Made by a program: the position numbers and the translations under genes. From Desulfoscipio gibsoniae DSM 7213 (GTDB lineage: Bacteria > Bacillota > Desulfotomaculia > Desulfotomaculales > Desulfallaceae): a DNA stretch of 64,000 nt. Under the pieces are notes generated by a model. It ran no database searches and was not told where the DNA came from. It worked only from the letters and a program-made list of their open reading frames with translations. Of this stretch, positions 25,834 to 35,067 are shown in pieces; the first letter of the stretch is position 1; every line of letters starts with the position of its first letter. The DNA is taken from positions 1,822,001 to 1,886,000 of the forward strand of contig NC_021184.1 of NCBI RefSeq assembly GCF_000233715.2, read 5' to 3'.

Positions 25834-27732
25834 GTGAATTTTGTCAAGAGATTGGAAGAATTCCGCTCTCTGGAAAAAAAGCATAAATGGGAGGGCACAT
25901 TTTACGACTATCTGGATTTAGTAAAGGAAAAACCAATAATATCTCAATTAGCTCACGCCAGGATTTATAACATGCTGCATGATGCAGGAGTTGAGGAATT
26001 GAAGTACGGCGGTAAACGTTACAAGTTTTTCAGCCAGGAAATCTTTGGTCTGGATAAAACGCTGGAAAAATTAGTGGAAGAGTATTTTCACCCTGCGGCC
26101 CGGCGCCTTGATGTACGTAAGCGAATTTTGCTCTTAATGGGTCCGGTAAGCGGTGGTAAGTCCACTCTGGTAGCTATGCTGAAAAGAGGGCTGGAGCTGT
26201 ATAGCAAGGAGGATCGCGGTGCGGTTTATGCCATTAAAAACTGTCCCATGCACGAAGAACCACTGCACCTTATCCCTAAGGAATTACGCGCTGATTTTGA
26301 AAAAGAGTATGGAGTTTACATTGAAGGAGAGTTATGTCCCTCCTGCCGGATGATGTTGGAAAATGAGTACGGCGGCAACATAGAGAACGTACTGGTGGAG
26401 AGAATTATTCTTTCTGAAGACCATCGCGTGGGTATAGGTACATTTACTCCGTCCGATCCCAAGTCCCAGGATATTGCTGATCTAACAGGCAGTATTGATT
26501 TTAGTACCATTAGCGAATACGGGTCGGAATCGGACCCCCGGGCCTACCGGTTTGACGGTGAGCTGAATATAGCTAACCGGGGGATCATGGAGTTTCAGGA
26601 AATGCTGAAATGTGATGAAAAATTTCTTTGGAATTTGCTTAGCCTGTCGCAGGAAGGGAATTTCAAAGCAGGACGCTTTGCTTTAATTTATGCCGACGAA
26701 ATGATTGTTGCCCATACCAACGAAAATGAGTACAAGGCTTTTATTAGCAATAAGAAAAATGAGGCACTACAGTCCCGAATTATTGTTATGAAGGTACCTT
26801 ATAACCTTAAAGTTAGTGAAGAAGTTAAGATATATGACAAGTTAATTAAGCAAAGTGACCTAAAGGATATCCACATTGCACCTCACGCTTTAAAGGTGGC
26901 CAGTATTTTCTCTGTACTCAGCCGCTTAAAAGAAAGTAAAAAGCAGGGTATGGATTTGGTTAAAAAAATGAAGCTTTATGATGGTGAAGATGTGGAGGGC
27001 TTTAAACAAAAGGATTTAACCGAATTACAAAATGAATATACTGATGAAGGTATGAGCGGGGTGGACCCTCGTTATGTAATTAACCGTCTCAGTTCGGCAC
27101 TAATCCGCACCTCCACCCGCTGTATCAACCCGCTTGATGTGTTGAGAGCTTTAAAGGACGGGCTGGATCAGCATCCTTCCATTTCCAAAGAGGAAAGGGA
27201 GCGGTTGTTAAACTTTATATCGGAGGCCCGTAAACAATACGATGAACTGGCCAAAAAAGAGGTTCAGAAAGCTTTCGTCTATTCATATGAAGAATCGGCC
27301 CGGGTGTTGTTCGACAACTATTTGGATAATGTGGAGGCGTATTGTAACGGCGTGAAACTAAAGGATCCCATTACTGATGAAGAAATTGATCCCGATGAAA
27401 AACTAATGCGCTCCATTGAAGAGCAAATTGGCGTTTCGGAAAGTGGTAAGAAAAGTTTCCGGGAAGAGATATTGATTAGACTATCCAGTTATGCCCGTAA
27501 AGGGAAACGTTTTGATTATAAGTCTCATGAAAGATTACGGGAAGCAGTAGAGAAAAAGCTGTTTGCTGATTTAAAGGATGTGGTTAAAATCACCACTTCC
27601 ACCAAGACACCTGATAAAGAACAGCTTAAGCGCATTAACGAAGTTAGTGCTAAATTGATTGATGAATACGGGTATTGCAGCATATGTGCCAATGAATTAT
27701 TAAAATATGTAGGCAGCTTGTTAAACAGGTAG
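25834..27732 (+). CDS. prkA: PrkA-type AAA+ serine protein kinase
   Basis: PrkA (YeaG in E. coli) has an AAA+ N-terminal domain followed by a kinase-like C-terminal domain, and it has been reported both as a kinase and as an AAA+ protease needed for sporulation and starvation response. The 632-residue protein has a Walker A-like GPVSGGKST at residues 103-111, and TGSIDFSTISEYGSESDPRAY follows near 218. Residues LSRL...MDLVKK lie in the C-terminal region. GTG 25834 has AGAGGGAG ahead of it. yhbH and spoVR follow as the conserved three-gene operon. Confidence 0.93.
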   Translation: MNFVKRLEEFRSLEKKHKWEGTFYDYLDLVKEKPIISQLAHARIYNMLHDAGVEELKYGGKRYKFFSQEIFGLDKTLEKLVEEYFHPAARRLDVRKRILLLMGPVSGGKSTLVAMLKRGLELYSKEDRGAVYAIKNCPMHEEPLHLIPKELRADFEKEYGVYIEGELCPSCRMMLENEYGGNIENVLVERIILSEDHRVGIGTFTPSDPKSQDIADLTGSIDFSTISEYGSESDPRAYRFDGELNIANRGIMEFQEMLKCDEKFLWNLLSLSQEGNFKAGRFALIYADEMIVAHTNENEYKAFISNKKNEALQSRIIVMKVPYNLKVSEEVKIYDKLIKQSDLKDIHIAPHALKVASIFSVLSRLKESKKQGMDLVKKMKLYDGEDVEGFKQKDLTELQNEYTDEGMSGVDPRYVINRLSSALIRTSTRCINPLDVLRALKDGLDQHPSISKEERERLLNFISEARKQYDELAKKEVQKAFVYSYEESARVLFDNYLDNVEAYCNGVKLKDPITDEEIDPDEKLMRSIEEQIGVSESGKKSFREEILIRLSSYARKGKRFDYKSHERLREAVEKKLFADLKDVVKITTSTKTPDKEQLKRINEVSAKLIDEYGYCSICANELLKYVGSLLNR

Positions 27733-27744
27733 GTGGTATTAAAA

Positions 27745-28902
27745 ATGTCTGGTGAATATACGGTTTCCCGGGAAGACTGGTCGCTACACCGCAAAGGTGA
27801 AATTGATCGGGAACGCCACCGGGAAAAGGTTAGAGAAGCCATTAAAAAAAATTTGGCGGATGTAGTCAGTGAAGAAAGTATTATTTTATCGGATGGACGC
27901 AAGGTAGTTAAGGTGCCCATCCGATCCCTGGAGGAATATCACTTCCGTTTTGACAGTGGTAAACGTAAACATGGCGGGCAGGGCCAGGGTGGCACTAAAA
28001 AAGGGGATGTGCTGGGCAGCGACCAGAAGCAAGCCGCTGGCCCGGGCAAAGGTAAAGGTGCTGGAGAAGAACCGGGGGTCGATTATTACGAGGCCGAAAT
28101 TACTATTGATGAATTAGCCCAGCTGATTTTTGAGGATTTAGGATTGCCTAATTTGCAGCAAAAGAAAAAGCCTGAACTGGCTTCCGAGGCTTTTGAGTTT
28201 AAAGATATCAGGAAAAAGGGTATTTCCAGTAACATAGACCGCAAAAGGACTATTTTGGAAGCCCTAAGGCGCAATGCCAGACAGGGGCAACCAGGCATTG
28301 GCAAGATAACCAGGGATGATTTACGCTATAAAACCTGGGACATCACATATAAGTATGAAAGCAATGCTGTAGTGCTGGCTATGATGGATACGTCGGGTTC
28401 AATGGGGCCATACGAAAAATACATTGCCCGTAGCTTTTTCTTTTGGATGGTACGATTTTTACGCACTAAGTATCAAAATGTGCAAATAGTTTTTTTGGCG
28501 CACCATGTGGAAGCCAAGGAAACCACTGAGGAGGAGTTTTTTACCAAGGGGGCCAGTGGGGGCACCCGTTGTTCCTCGGTATACAAACTTGCTCTGGAGA
28601 TAATAGAAAATCGCTATAATCCACAGGATTATAACATTTATGCTTTTCATTTTTCCGATGGAGATAACCTGACTTCGGATAATGAAAAGTGTGTAAAATA
28701 TGTGAGTGAATTGCTAAACGTATGTAATTTGGTTGGCTACGGAGAAATTGAAGGGCCCTATTATTATACCAGTACGTTACGGACCGCTTTTAAAAAATTA
28801 GTCGACCCCAAGTTTACCAGCGTGGGTATCAAGGGTAAAAGCGATGTATATCCTGCCCTGAAAACTTTTTTTAATCCCCATCCGGAAAACAAAGCGCAGT
28901 AA
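27745..28902 (+). CDS. yhbH: YhbH/DUF444 VWA-domain sporulation protein
   Basis: The 385-residue product is a DUF444 protein: N-terminal EDWSLHRKGEIDRERHREKVREAI, a disordered basic/glycine-rich linker (residues about 75-110) and a von Willebrand A-like domain with the metal-coordinating DTSGSMG at 215-221 and further FLAHHVEAKE and GGTRCSS. It is always found with PrkA and SpoVR; the E. coli counterpart is YeaH. Start ATG 27745 is preceded by AGGTGG; the GTG at 27733 abuts the prkA stop. The molecular role is unknown. Confidence 0.92.
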   Translation: MSGEYTVSREDWSLHRKGEIDRERHREKVREAIKKNLADVVSEESIILSDGRKVVKVPIRSLEEYHFRFDSGKRKHGGQGQGGTKKGDVLGSDQKQAAGPGKGKGAGEEPGVDYYEAEITIDELAQLIFEDLGLPNLQQKKKPELASEAFEFKDIRKKGISSNIDRKRTILEALRRNARQGQPGIGKITRDDLRYKTWDITYKYESNAVVLAMMDTSGSMGPYEKYIARSFFFWMVRFLRTKYQNVQIVFLAHHVEAKETTEEEFFTKGASGGTRCSSVYKLALEIIENRYNPQDYNIYAFHFSDGDNLTSDNEKCVKYVSELLNVCNLVGYGEIEGPYYYTSTLRTAFKKLVDPKFTSVGIKGKSDVYPALKTFFNPHPENKAQ

Positions 28903-28916
28903 GGGGAGGTGTAGAT

Positions 28917-30422
28917 TTGCATCCAAAAGAAGAAATTAAATTACTGGAAAAAGCTATTGAGGAAATAACTGCTATAGCTAAAAAGTTTAATCTGGATTTC
29001 TATAACATGTACTTTGAAATTTGTCCGCCGGAAATCATTTATTCATTTGGTTCTTACGGTATGCCCACCCGTTTCTCGCACTGGACCTTCGGCAAGGCGT
29101 ATCACAAAATGAAAACGCAATATGATTATAATCTTAGCCGGATATATGAAATGGTTATCAACACTGATCCCTGTTACGCTTTTTTGCTGGAAGGAAATTC
29201 GCTGGTGCAAAATAAAATGGTTATTGCCCATGTTTTGGCGCACTGCGACTTTTTTAAAAACAACTATTATTTTAGCAGAACATCCAGAAAAATGGTGGAA
29301 AGTATGTCGGCGGCTGCTGACCGCATCAGGAGTTACGAATTTAAATACGGGCGGGATAAGGTGGAAGGTTTTTTGGATGCGGTGATTTCATTACAAGAAA
29401 ATGTAGACCCCGAACGGCATATTGATCCAGACGGAGGCAAAAATAAAAAACGTAAAACAAAAACCCAGACTTGTTGCCAGGGGCCGACCTGTTCCGGTGG
29501 TAAATGCTGTCAGGATGGCTGCCGCCAAGATGGTCACCAGCAAAATAGTTCAGACCTGAGCACCCCTTATGATGATTTGTGGGATTTGGATAATCGTGAA
29601 TACAGTAGTAAACGCGGGGAAGTAGAAGACGAGGTAAGAAGAATTCCTGAGCAGCCGGAAAAGGACCTGTTGCTGTTTATGATGAATTACGGACGGGATT
29701 TATATGAGTGGCAAAAGGATATAATTTCCATTATCAGGGAAGAAATGTTGTATTTCTGGCCTCAGATGCAGACAAAAATTATGAACGAAGGTTGGGCTAC
29801 CTACTGGCATATGCGTATTATGCGGGAAATGGATTTAACTGGAGATGAAGCGGTGGAGTTTGCTAAGACCCACTCAGGGGTTATCCAGCCGTCAAAATAT
29901 GGTATCAACCCCTATTATTTAGGACTGAAGATGTTTGAAGATATTGAAAAAAGATGGGATAACCCCAATGATGAAGAAAAGAAAAGATACGGGCGCCCAG
30001 GTGGTGAAGGTAAACGGAAAATTTTTGAGGTCCGTGAAACCGAGAACGACTTGTCTTTTATACGCAACTATTTGACCAGGGAACTAGTCGAAGAACAAGA
30101 TCTGTATTTGTTTAAAAAAGTTGGTTATGACTGGAAGGTTACTGATAAGGATTGGGAACAAGTGCGGGATGGTTTGGTGGCGAATCTGTATAATTGCGGA
30201 CTGCCGTATATTGTAGTGGAGAACGGTGATTTTGGCAAGCGGGGGGAAATCTACTTAAAGCATGTACATGAAGGATCGGATCTGGATATTTATTATCTGG
30301 AAAGAACACTGCCCCATGTATTTAAAATTTGGGGGCGGACGGTGCATCTGGAAACAGTAGTGGATGGTAAGAAAGTGCTGTTTACCCATAATGGAGATAA
30401 AGTAAGTAAAAAAGTTATTTAA
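28917..30422 (+). CDS. spoVR: SpoVR family protein with a Cys-rich insertion
   Basis: SpoVR is needed for normal spore cortex formation in Bacillus; the E. coli homologue is YcgB. The 501-aa protein has the family core FGSYGMPTRFSHWTFGKAY (44-62), FFKNNYYFSRTSRKM and the strongly conserved QMQTKIMNEGWATYWHMRI in the second half. Between residues about 175 and 210 there is a lysine-rich and cysteine-rich segment with six cysteines (CC, C, CC, C) that I do not know from SpoVR of Bacillus. TTG 28917 follows GGGGAGGTG 14 bp after yhbH. Confidence 0.92.
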   Translation: MHPKEEIKLLEKAIEEITAIAKKFNLDFYNMYFEICPPEIIYSFGSYGMPTRFSHWTFGKAYHKMKTQYDYNLSRIYEMVINTDPCYAFLLEGNSLVQNKMVIAHVLAHCDFFKNNYYFSRTSRKMVESMSAAADRIRSYEFKYGRDKVEGFLDAVISLQENVDPERHIDPDGGKNKKRKTKTQTCCQGPTCSGGKCCQDGCRQDGHQQNSSDLSTPYDDLWDLDNREYSSKRGEVEDEVRRIPEQPEKDLLLFMMNYGRDLYEWQKDIISIIREEMLYFWPQMQTKIMNEGWATYWHMRIMREMDLTGDEAVEFAKTHSGVIQPSKYGINPYYLGLKMFEDIEKRWDNPNDEEKKRYGRPGGEGKRKIFEVRETENDLSFIRNYLTRELVEEQDLYLFKKVGYDWKVTDKDWEQVRDGLVANLYNCGLPYIVVENGDFGKRGEIYLKHVHEGSDLDIYYLERTLPHVFKIWGRTVHLETVVDGKKVLFTHNGDKVSKKVI

Positions 30423-30472
30423 ACAAGTAATACTTTACAAAACGATACCGCCATGTTGGCGACTTTCAACAT

Positions 30473-30498
30473 ATACCCCGCTATGGGGTATCTTTTTT
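30473..30498 (+). terminator. Rho-independent terminator of prkA-yhbH-spoVR
   Basis: ATACCCC/GGGGTAT with a five-base loop is followed by CTTTTTT. Confidence 0.88.
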
Positions 30499-30559
30499 GG
30501 GCAAAATCTCTTATGTCAGCAGGGTGATCGTTTAAGATATTTCCAGTAATGTTAAAGTA

Positions 30560-30588
30560 TTGACTTCAATTCTTTAGTTAGTTAAACT
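30560..30588 (+). promoter_or_regulatory. Vegetative promoter of the amino-acid ABC transporter operon
   Basis: TTGACT (30560-30565) and TAAACT (30583-30588) are separated by 17 bp, and the leader to the TTG start is about 35 nt. Confidence 0.65.
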
Positions 30589-30631
30589 ATATGAAGTAGA
30601 ATGTTATAACTTGTCGAAGGAGATGAAATAA

Positions 30632-31489
30632 TTGTGTAGAACCAAATATTTATGGCTGGTGGTGCTGGTACTGGGCCTGGCGCTGGTAGTGGCAGGTTGC
30701 GGCGGCGATTCGACGGATAAATCTGATGGACAAGCTATGAACGAGGATACCGAAAAAACCACCTGGGAACTGATTCAAGAAAAGGGCGTCATGACCGTTG
30801 GTTTAGACGACACTTTCCGCCCTATGGGATTCCGGGATGAACAGGGCAATTTGGTTGGTTTCGACATTGACATGGGCGAGGAATTTGAGAAACGCCTGGG
30901 CATTACCGTAGAGTGGATTCCAACCGACTGGAGCGGTGTGAATGGTGCATTAAATGCCAAGAAATTTGACGTAGTTATTAACGGTATGAGTATAACTGAA
31001 AAGCGCAAAGCGGAAATTGATTTCTCCATACCATACGTTAATGCCAGTATCGGTATGGCGGTGCTCACGGACAATATGGACATTAACACTAAAGATGATT
31101 TACAAGGTATAGTAGTGGCCACTCAGGCCGGAAGTTCCGGATATGAAGCCTGTAAATCATTGGTGGAAGAGGGTATCATTGAGGAGGATAGCCTTAAACA
31201 GTACAACCAGTACCCTGAAGCCTTTTTGGATCTATCCATTGGGAGGGTTAATGTGGTAGTGGTTGATGTGACCACAGCCGAAGATTATATCAGCCAAAAG
31301 CCGGATACGTACAAAATCGTTGAACAGCCTTTGGTGGAAGATATGTACGCTATAGGTCTACGGAAAGAAGATCAGGATTTGAAGGAAGTACTGGATAAAA
31401 CTTTAACAGAAATGATGGAAGATGGCACATTGACCGAGATTTCGAAAAAATGGTTTGATGGTAAAGACATGATTGCTATGCCGGAATAA
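30632..31489 (+). CDS. Polar amino-acid ABC transporter, substrate-binding lipoprotein
   Basis: The 285-residue protein begins with a lipoprotein signal: a hydrophobic core from residue 8, the lipobox VVAGC with Cys23 as the first mature residue, then a Ser/Gly/Asp-rich spacer. The body is a family 3 solute-binding protein (VMTVGLDDTFRPMGFRDEQGNLVGFDIDMGEE near 53-84). This family carries polar amino acids such as glutamine, cystine or arginine to the permease. Start TTG 30632 follows AAGGAGA. A stable hairpin separates it from the permease gene. The substrate is not determinable by eye. Confidence 0.92.
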   Translation: MCRTKYLWLVVLVLGLALVVAGCGGDSTDKSDGQAMNEDTEKTTWELIQEKGVMTVGLDDTFRPMGFRDEQGNLVGFDIDMGEEFEKRLGITVEWIPTDWSGVNGALNAKKFDVVINGMSITEKRKAEIDFSIPYVNASIGMAVLTDNMDINTKDDLQGIVVATQAGSSGYEACKSLVEEGIIEEDSLKQYNQYPEAFLDLSIGRVNVVVVDVTTAEDYISQKPDTYKIVEQPLVEDMYAIGLRKEDQDLKEVLDKTLTEMMEDGTLTEISKKWFDGKDMIAMPE

Positions 31490-31495
31490 CAATAC

Positions 31496-31516
31496 AGGGC
31501 GCGAATTTCGCGCCCT
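31496..31516 (+). terminator. Intra-operon hairpin between binding-protein and permease genes
   Basis: A 9-bp perfect stem AGGGCGCGA/TCGCGCCCT with a three-base loop and no T run lies between the two genes. Such hairpins often protect the mRNA of the abundant binding protein or partially stop transcription; which applies is uncertain. Confidence 0.4.
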
Positions 31517-31551
31517 ATCAAGCTTTAAGCTGATTAACGGGGTGTATAATA

Positions 31552-32226
31552 TTGCGCATCGGCCCAATCGACGTGGAATTTTTGCTGGCCATAATGCCGA
31601 TTCTATTTAAAGGTGCATTAATGACCATTGAACTAACTGTGCTGGCCATATTTTTCGGCACAATTATCGGATTATTTGTTGCGCTAATGAAAATTTCTCG
31701 CTTTAAATTGCTATCTGTTATAGGTAGTTTTTATACCTGGGTTGTCCGCGGCATACCGTTATTAGTGCAGTTATTTATTTTGTACTATGGTTTGGCACAA
31801 TACCTTGACATTCAACTAACCCCAAAGGCCGCGGCGGTGCTGGGGTTAAGCATTTGTGGCGGCGCGTATATTGCGGAAATCATCAGGGCGGGAATTCAAT
31901 CTATAGACAAGGGCCAGATGGAAGCTGCCTTATCCCTGGGTATGTCCTCCGCCCAGGCCATGCGCAGAATAATTTTGCCCCAGGCCTACCGGCGTCTTTT
32001 GCCGCCCATGGGCAATGAATTTATTGCCTTGATGAAAGATACATCGCTGGTTTCGGTGATAACAATGGTGGAACTGATGCGCAGTGGTATACTGCTTAAT
32101 ACTACCTACTTTCGTTCTATGGAAATATATTTAACAGTGGGTATTATATATTTAATTATGACTACTTTTTTTATCTATATTATCAGTCGCCTGGAAAAAC
32201 GTCTGGCTATATCCGATGGTGATTAA
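31552..32226 (+). CDS. Polar amino-acid ABC transporter, permease subunit
   Basis: The 224-aa HisM-type permease has about five transmembrane helices. The EAA motif that contacts the ATPase reads EAALSLGMSSAQAMRRIILPQAYRRLLPPMGNEF (about 124-158), and GTIIGLFVALMK is typical of the first half. A single permease gene implies a homodimeric pore. TTG 31552 is the likely start. The ATPase gene follows after 16 bp. Confidence 0.93.
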   Translation: MRIGPIDVEFLLAIMPILFKGALMTIELTVLAIFFGTIIGLFVALMKISRFKLLSVIGSFYTWVVRGIPLLVQLFILYYGLAQYLDIQLTPKAAAVLGLSICGGAYIAEIIRAGIQSIDKGQMEAALSLGMSSAQAMRRIILPQAYRRLLPPMGNEFIALMKDTSLVSVITMVELMRSGILLNTTYFRSMEIYLTVGIIYLIMTTFFIYIISRLEKRLAISDGD

Positions 32227-32242
32227 CGGAAGGTGAAATGAT

Positions 32243-32998
32243 GTGATAGTTGCGGAGCGCGTTAATAAATATTTTGATAAGCTGCATGTTTTAAAGGATG
32301 TCAGTCTTACTGTGGACAGAGGTGAAGTGGTAGTCATCATCGGTCCCAGCGGCTCCGGCAAGAGCACCTTCTTGCGCTGTTTGAATTACCTGGAAACCAT
32401 TGATGACGGTTATATTACCATGGAGGGCCAGCCCATCGGCAAAAGGAAACTACCCGATGGCCGGTTGGTGGATGACAGTAGAAAAAATATCTACCGTTTA
32501 CGAAGCCGCATGGGCATGGTCTTTCAGCGGTTTAATTTGTTCCCGCACCAGACGGCTTTGCAAAATGTGATGGAGGGACCTATTACGGTGTCTAAAACTC
32601 CGTTTGCTGAAGCAAAGGTTCGGGCTGTAACATTACTGGCCAAGGTAGGGTTATCCGATAAGGCCGACGTTTACCCTGTGCAGCTGTCAGGCGGGCAGCA
32701 GCAGCGGGTGGCCATTGCCCGGGCGTTGGCCATGCAACCACAGGTTATGTTGTTTGATGAACCTACCAGCGCCTTGGACCCTGAATTGGTGGGTGAGGTG
32801 CTGGAGGTGATTAAGGATCTAGCTCGAGATGGTATGACCATGGTGGTGGTTACTCATGAAATGAGTTTTGCCCGGGAGGTGGCTGATCGGGTCATTTTTA
32901 TGGATGATGGTAGGATCTTGGAAGATGCCAGCCCGCAAAAGATTTTCTCCAACCCAGCCCACCCCCGTGCCAAAGAATTCTTGAGCAAAATATTGTAG
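32243..32998 (+). CDS. Polar amino-acid ABC transporter, ATP-binding subunit
   Basis: The 251-aa ATPase has Walker A GPSGSGKS (34-41), the signature [10 protein letters not shown] (148-157), Walker [14 protein letters not shown] (168-180) and the switch histidine in VVVTHEMSF. This is the GlnQ/HisP class. The internal segment [39 protein letters not shown] is slightly longer than in GlnQ, as in cystine or histidine transporters. GTG 32243 is the best start (GGAAGGTG upstream). Confidence 0.94.
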   Translation: MIVAERVNKYFDKLHVLKDVSLTVDRGEVVVIIGPSGSGKSTFLRCLNYLETIDDGYITMEGQPIGKRKLPDGRLVDDSRKNIYRLRSRMGMVFQRFNLFPHQTALQNVMEGPITVSKTPFAEAKVRAVTLLAKVGLSDKADVYPVQLSGGQQQRVAIARALAMQPQVMLFDEPTSALDPELVGEVLEVIKDLARDGMTMVVVTHEMSFAREVADRVIFMDDGRILEDASPQKIFSNPAHPRAKEFLSKIL

Positions 32999-33063
32999 CT
33001 AAATATCCTATTATTTTTTATATGGTGGCAATTCATAACCAGATACACTAATAGCAGGAACAA

Positions 33064-33095
33064 TTTACCCCCTTATGTACGGGGTTATTTTTTTT
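33064..33095 (+). terminator. Rho-independent terminator of the ABC operon
   Basis: ACCCC/GGGGT with a loop of nine bases is followed by TATTTTTTTTG. The stem is short. Confidence 0.7.
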
Positions 33096-33178
33096 GTTTA
33101 AAATCAATAATAAAATTGATGCAGCTTTTTTGTAACTGTTATGTTCATATTTCGGTATTTCCCAAGGACGGTGAAATT

Positions 33179-33997
33179 ATGCGGGCTCTTTGGAAAGGTG
33201 CAATTACTTTTGGGCTAATTTATGTTCCCGTGAAAATGTATGCCGCCACCGAAAAAAAAGATGTTAAGTTTAACTATTTACATGCCCAGTGCCACACCCC
33301 GCTGCGTTACGTACGCTATTGTCCTCACTGTAACAAAGAAGCAAAAACCGATGAAATAGTGCGGGGTTATGAATATGAAAAGGGCCAGTATATAACCGTT
33401 ACAGAAGATGAACTGGCCGGCTTGTCAGGAGAAAAAAATCGAAGCGTGGATATTATTGATTTTGTTGATATGCAAAAAATTGATCCGGTTTATTTTGACC
33501 GCTCCTATTATTTGGGCCCGGGGGAAGGCGGTAAAAAAGTGTACGAACTATTAAGACAATCCATGCTTGAGACAAACCGGGCGGCTATCGCACTAATCAC
33601 TATCAGGAACAGGGAGTCTTTGGCTGTTATCAGGCCTACCCAGCAGGCTTTAATTATGGAAACTATGTTTTATGCTGATGAAGTGCGTTCGGTTGAACAA
33701 GTTGAGGAAATTGGAGGTCAGGTTAACCTGCATGAGAATGAAGTAAAGATGGCGGTAAATTTAATTGATAACTTGTCCACAGATTTTGAACCAGGTAAGT
33801 ATACCAGTGTTTACCGTGAAAAGCTACATGAAATAATCAGGGCTAAAATTGCCGGTGATGCTGTGGTGGAGAAACCGGCTGCCCCTGCAGCAGAAAATGT
33901 AGTTGATCTTATGTCCGCGCTTAAAGCCAGCATTGAAATAGCCAAGGAAGAACGTGGTAACCGGAAAAGGCGCCAGGCGGCGGGAAAAGGATCATGA
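33179..33997 (+). CDS. ku: Non-homologous end-joining protein Ku
   Basis: Bacterial Ku homodimers bind DNA ends and recruit LigD. The 272-aa protein begins MRALWKGAITFGLIYVPVKMYAA, the family's N-terminus, and carries the bridge and pillar region with FNYLHAQCHTPLRYVRYCPHC (28-48; two cysteines and a histidine-type zinc remnant) and a short basic tail from 255 (RGNRKRRQAAGKGS), which helps load onto DNA. ATG 33179 gives the family start; 33116 would add an unrelated extension. It overlaps the ligase start by four bases. NHEJ genes are common in spore formers, where repair happens at germination. Confidence 0.95.
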   Translation: MRALWKGAITFGLIYVPVKMYAATEKKDVKFNYLHAQCHTPLRYVRYCPHCNKEAKTDEIVRGYEYEKGQYITVTEDELAGLSGEKNRSVDIIDFVDMQKIDPVYFDRSYYLGPGEGGKKVYELLRQSMLETNRAAIALITIRNRESLAVIRPTQQALIMETMFYADEVRSVEQVEEIGGQVNLHENEVKMAVNLIDNLSTDFEPGKYTSVYREKLHEIIRAKIAGDAVVEKPAAPAAENVVDLMSALKASIEIAKEERGNRKRRQAAGKGS

Positions 33998-34962
33998 ATT
34001 CAGTTGTTAATAGCGTTCTTCCACTGGTAAAACCAATGCTGGCGGTCCCCGCCCAACCCTTTGATGATCCCGATTACTTTTTTGAAATCAAATGGGATGG
34101 TTATCGCTGCCTGGCCTATTTGGATGGTCAAACCAATCTGGTTTCTAGAAATCTTAAGAATATTACCGGTACCTTTCCGGACCTGGGTGGTTTATGCCAC
34201 TGCGTAAATGATAAACCAATGGTGCTGGATGGTGAAATTATTGTATTAGATGGCGGTAAACCATCCTTTGACGCTTTGCAGTCCCGGGCCAAGCTGGTGG
34301 ACAAACACCGGGTCGGGCGAGCGGCCAATAACCTGCCCGCTATTTATGTAGCTTTTGATATTTTATATCGCCGGGGTAAATCAATGATGCAGTTTTCTTT
34401 AAGCGAACGCCGAGATTGTCTGCAAGCCATTGCTAAGACAGATAATAATTTTATAATTTCCGAGCCGGTGCGTGGGGGAGGCGTTGCATTTTACCAGGCC
34501 TGTGTTGATAGGGGGCTGGAAGGGGCCGTTGCCAAAAAGATTGACAGCAAGTACAGACCCGGTACTCGCTCGGTATACTGGAAAAAACTGCGACATACCC
34601 GTGTGGCTGATTTTGTTATCTGTGGATACCGGCAAGGGCGGGGTGGTAGAATGCTGGGTTCACTGGTGCTAGCCGCCTGGAACGGAACAAGTTTTATTTA
34701 CCAGGGTATGGTGGGCAGCGGTCTCAGCTGGGATGAAGAGGTTTTTTTGCTAAAAAAACTAGTCCATCTTGGCACGCCCAATCCTCCTTTTAAAGGCAAC
34801 CCGGTACCGGTGCGGGATGTACAGTGGCTACGGCCCCGGCTAGTCTGTCAGGTGGAGTATTTAACTCTCACCCGGGGGGGCATTTTGCGGCATCCGGTAT
34901 ATAAAGGTCTGCGTGCGGATAAGGCACCCGAGGAATGCGCGCCGGCCGGGCAACAAAATTAA
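33994..34962 (+). CDS. ligD: LigD-type ATP-dependent DNA ligase (stand-alone ligase domain)
   Basis: This 322-aa protein is the ligase domain of LigD: adenylation motif I EIKWDGYR with the nucleophile Lys33, motif III (LDGEIIVLDG), motif IV (AVAKKIDSKYRPGTRSVYWKK, with motif V KK) and an OB-fold C-terminus. In Pseudomonas or Mycobacterium LigD also includes a polymerase and a phosphoesterase in one chain; here the polymerase is a separate gene 105 bp later. It overlaps ku by four bases. No 3'-phosphoesterase domain is visible. Confidence 0.94.
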   Translation: MNSVVNSVLPLVKPMLAVPAQPFDDPDYFFEIKWDGYRCLAYLDGQTNLVSRNLKNITGTFPDLGGLCHCVNDKPMVLDGEIIVLDGGKPSFDALQSRAKLVDKHRVGRAANNLPAIYVAFDILYRRGKSMMQFSLSERRDCLQAIAKTDNNFIISEPVRGGGVAFYQACVDRGLEGAVAKKIDSKYRPGTRSVYWKKLRHTRVADFVICGYRQGRGGRMLGSLVLAAWNGTSFIYQGMVGSGLSWDEEVFLLKKLVHLGTPNPPFKGNPVPVRDVQWLRPRLVCQVEYLTLTRGGILRHPVYKGLRADKAPEECAPAGQQN

Positions 34963-35067
34963 TTTAAAATGTACGTATATATAATAAACCTGGTAGTACA
35001 TGTTTTTCCAATTTATTTATAGAGCATATATGGTAATTATAGCCATTTGTAAGGAGGTGGTGTCCCA

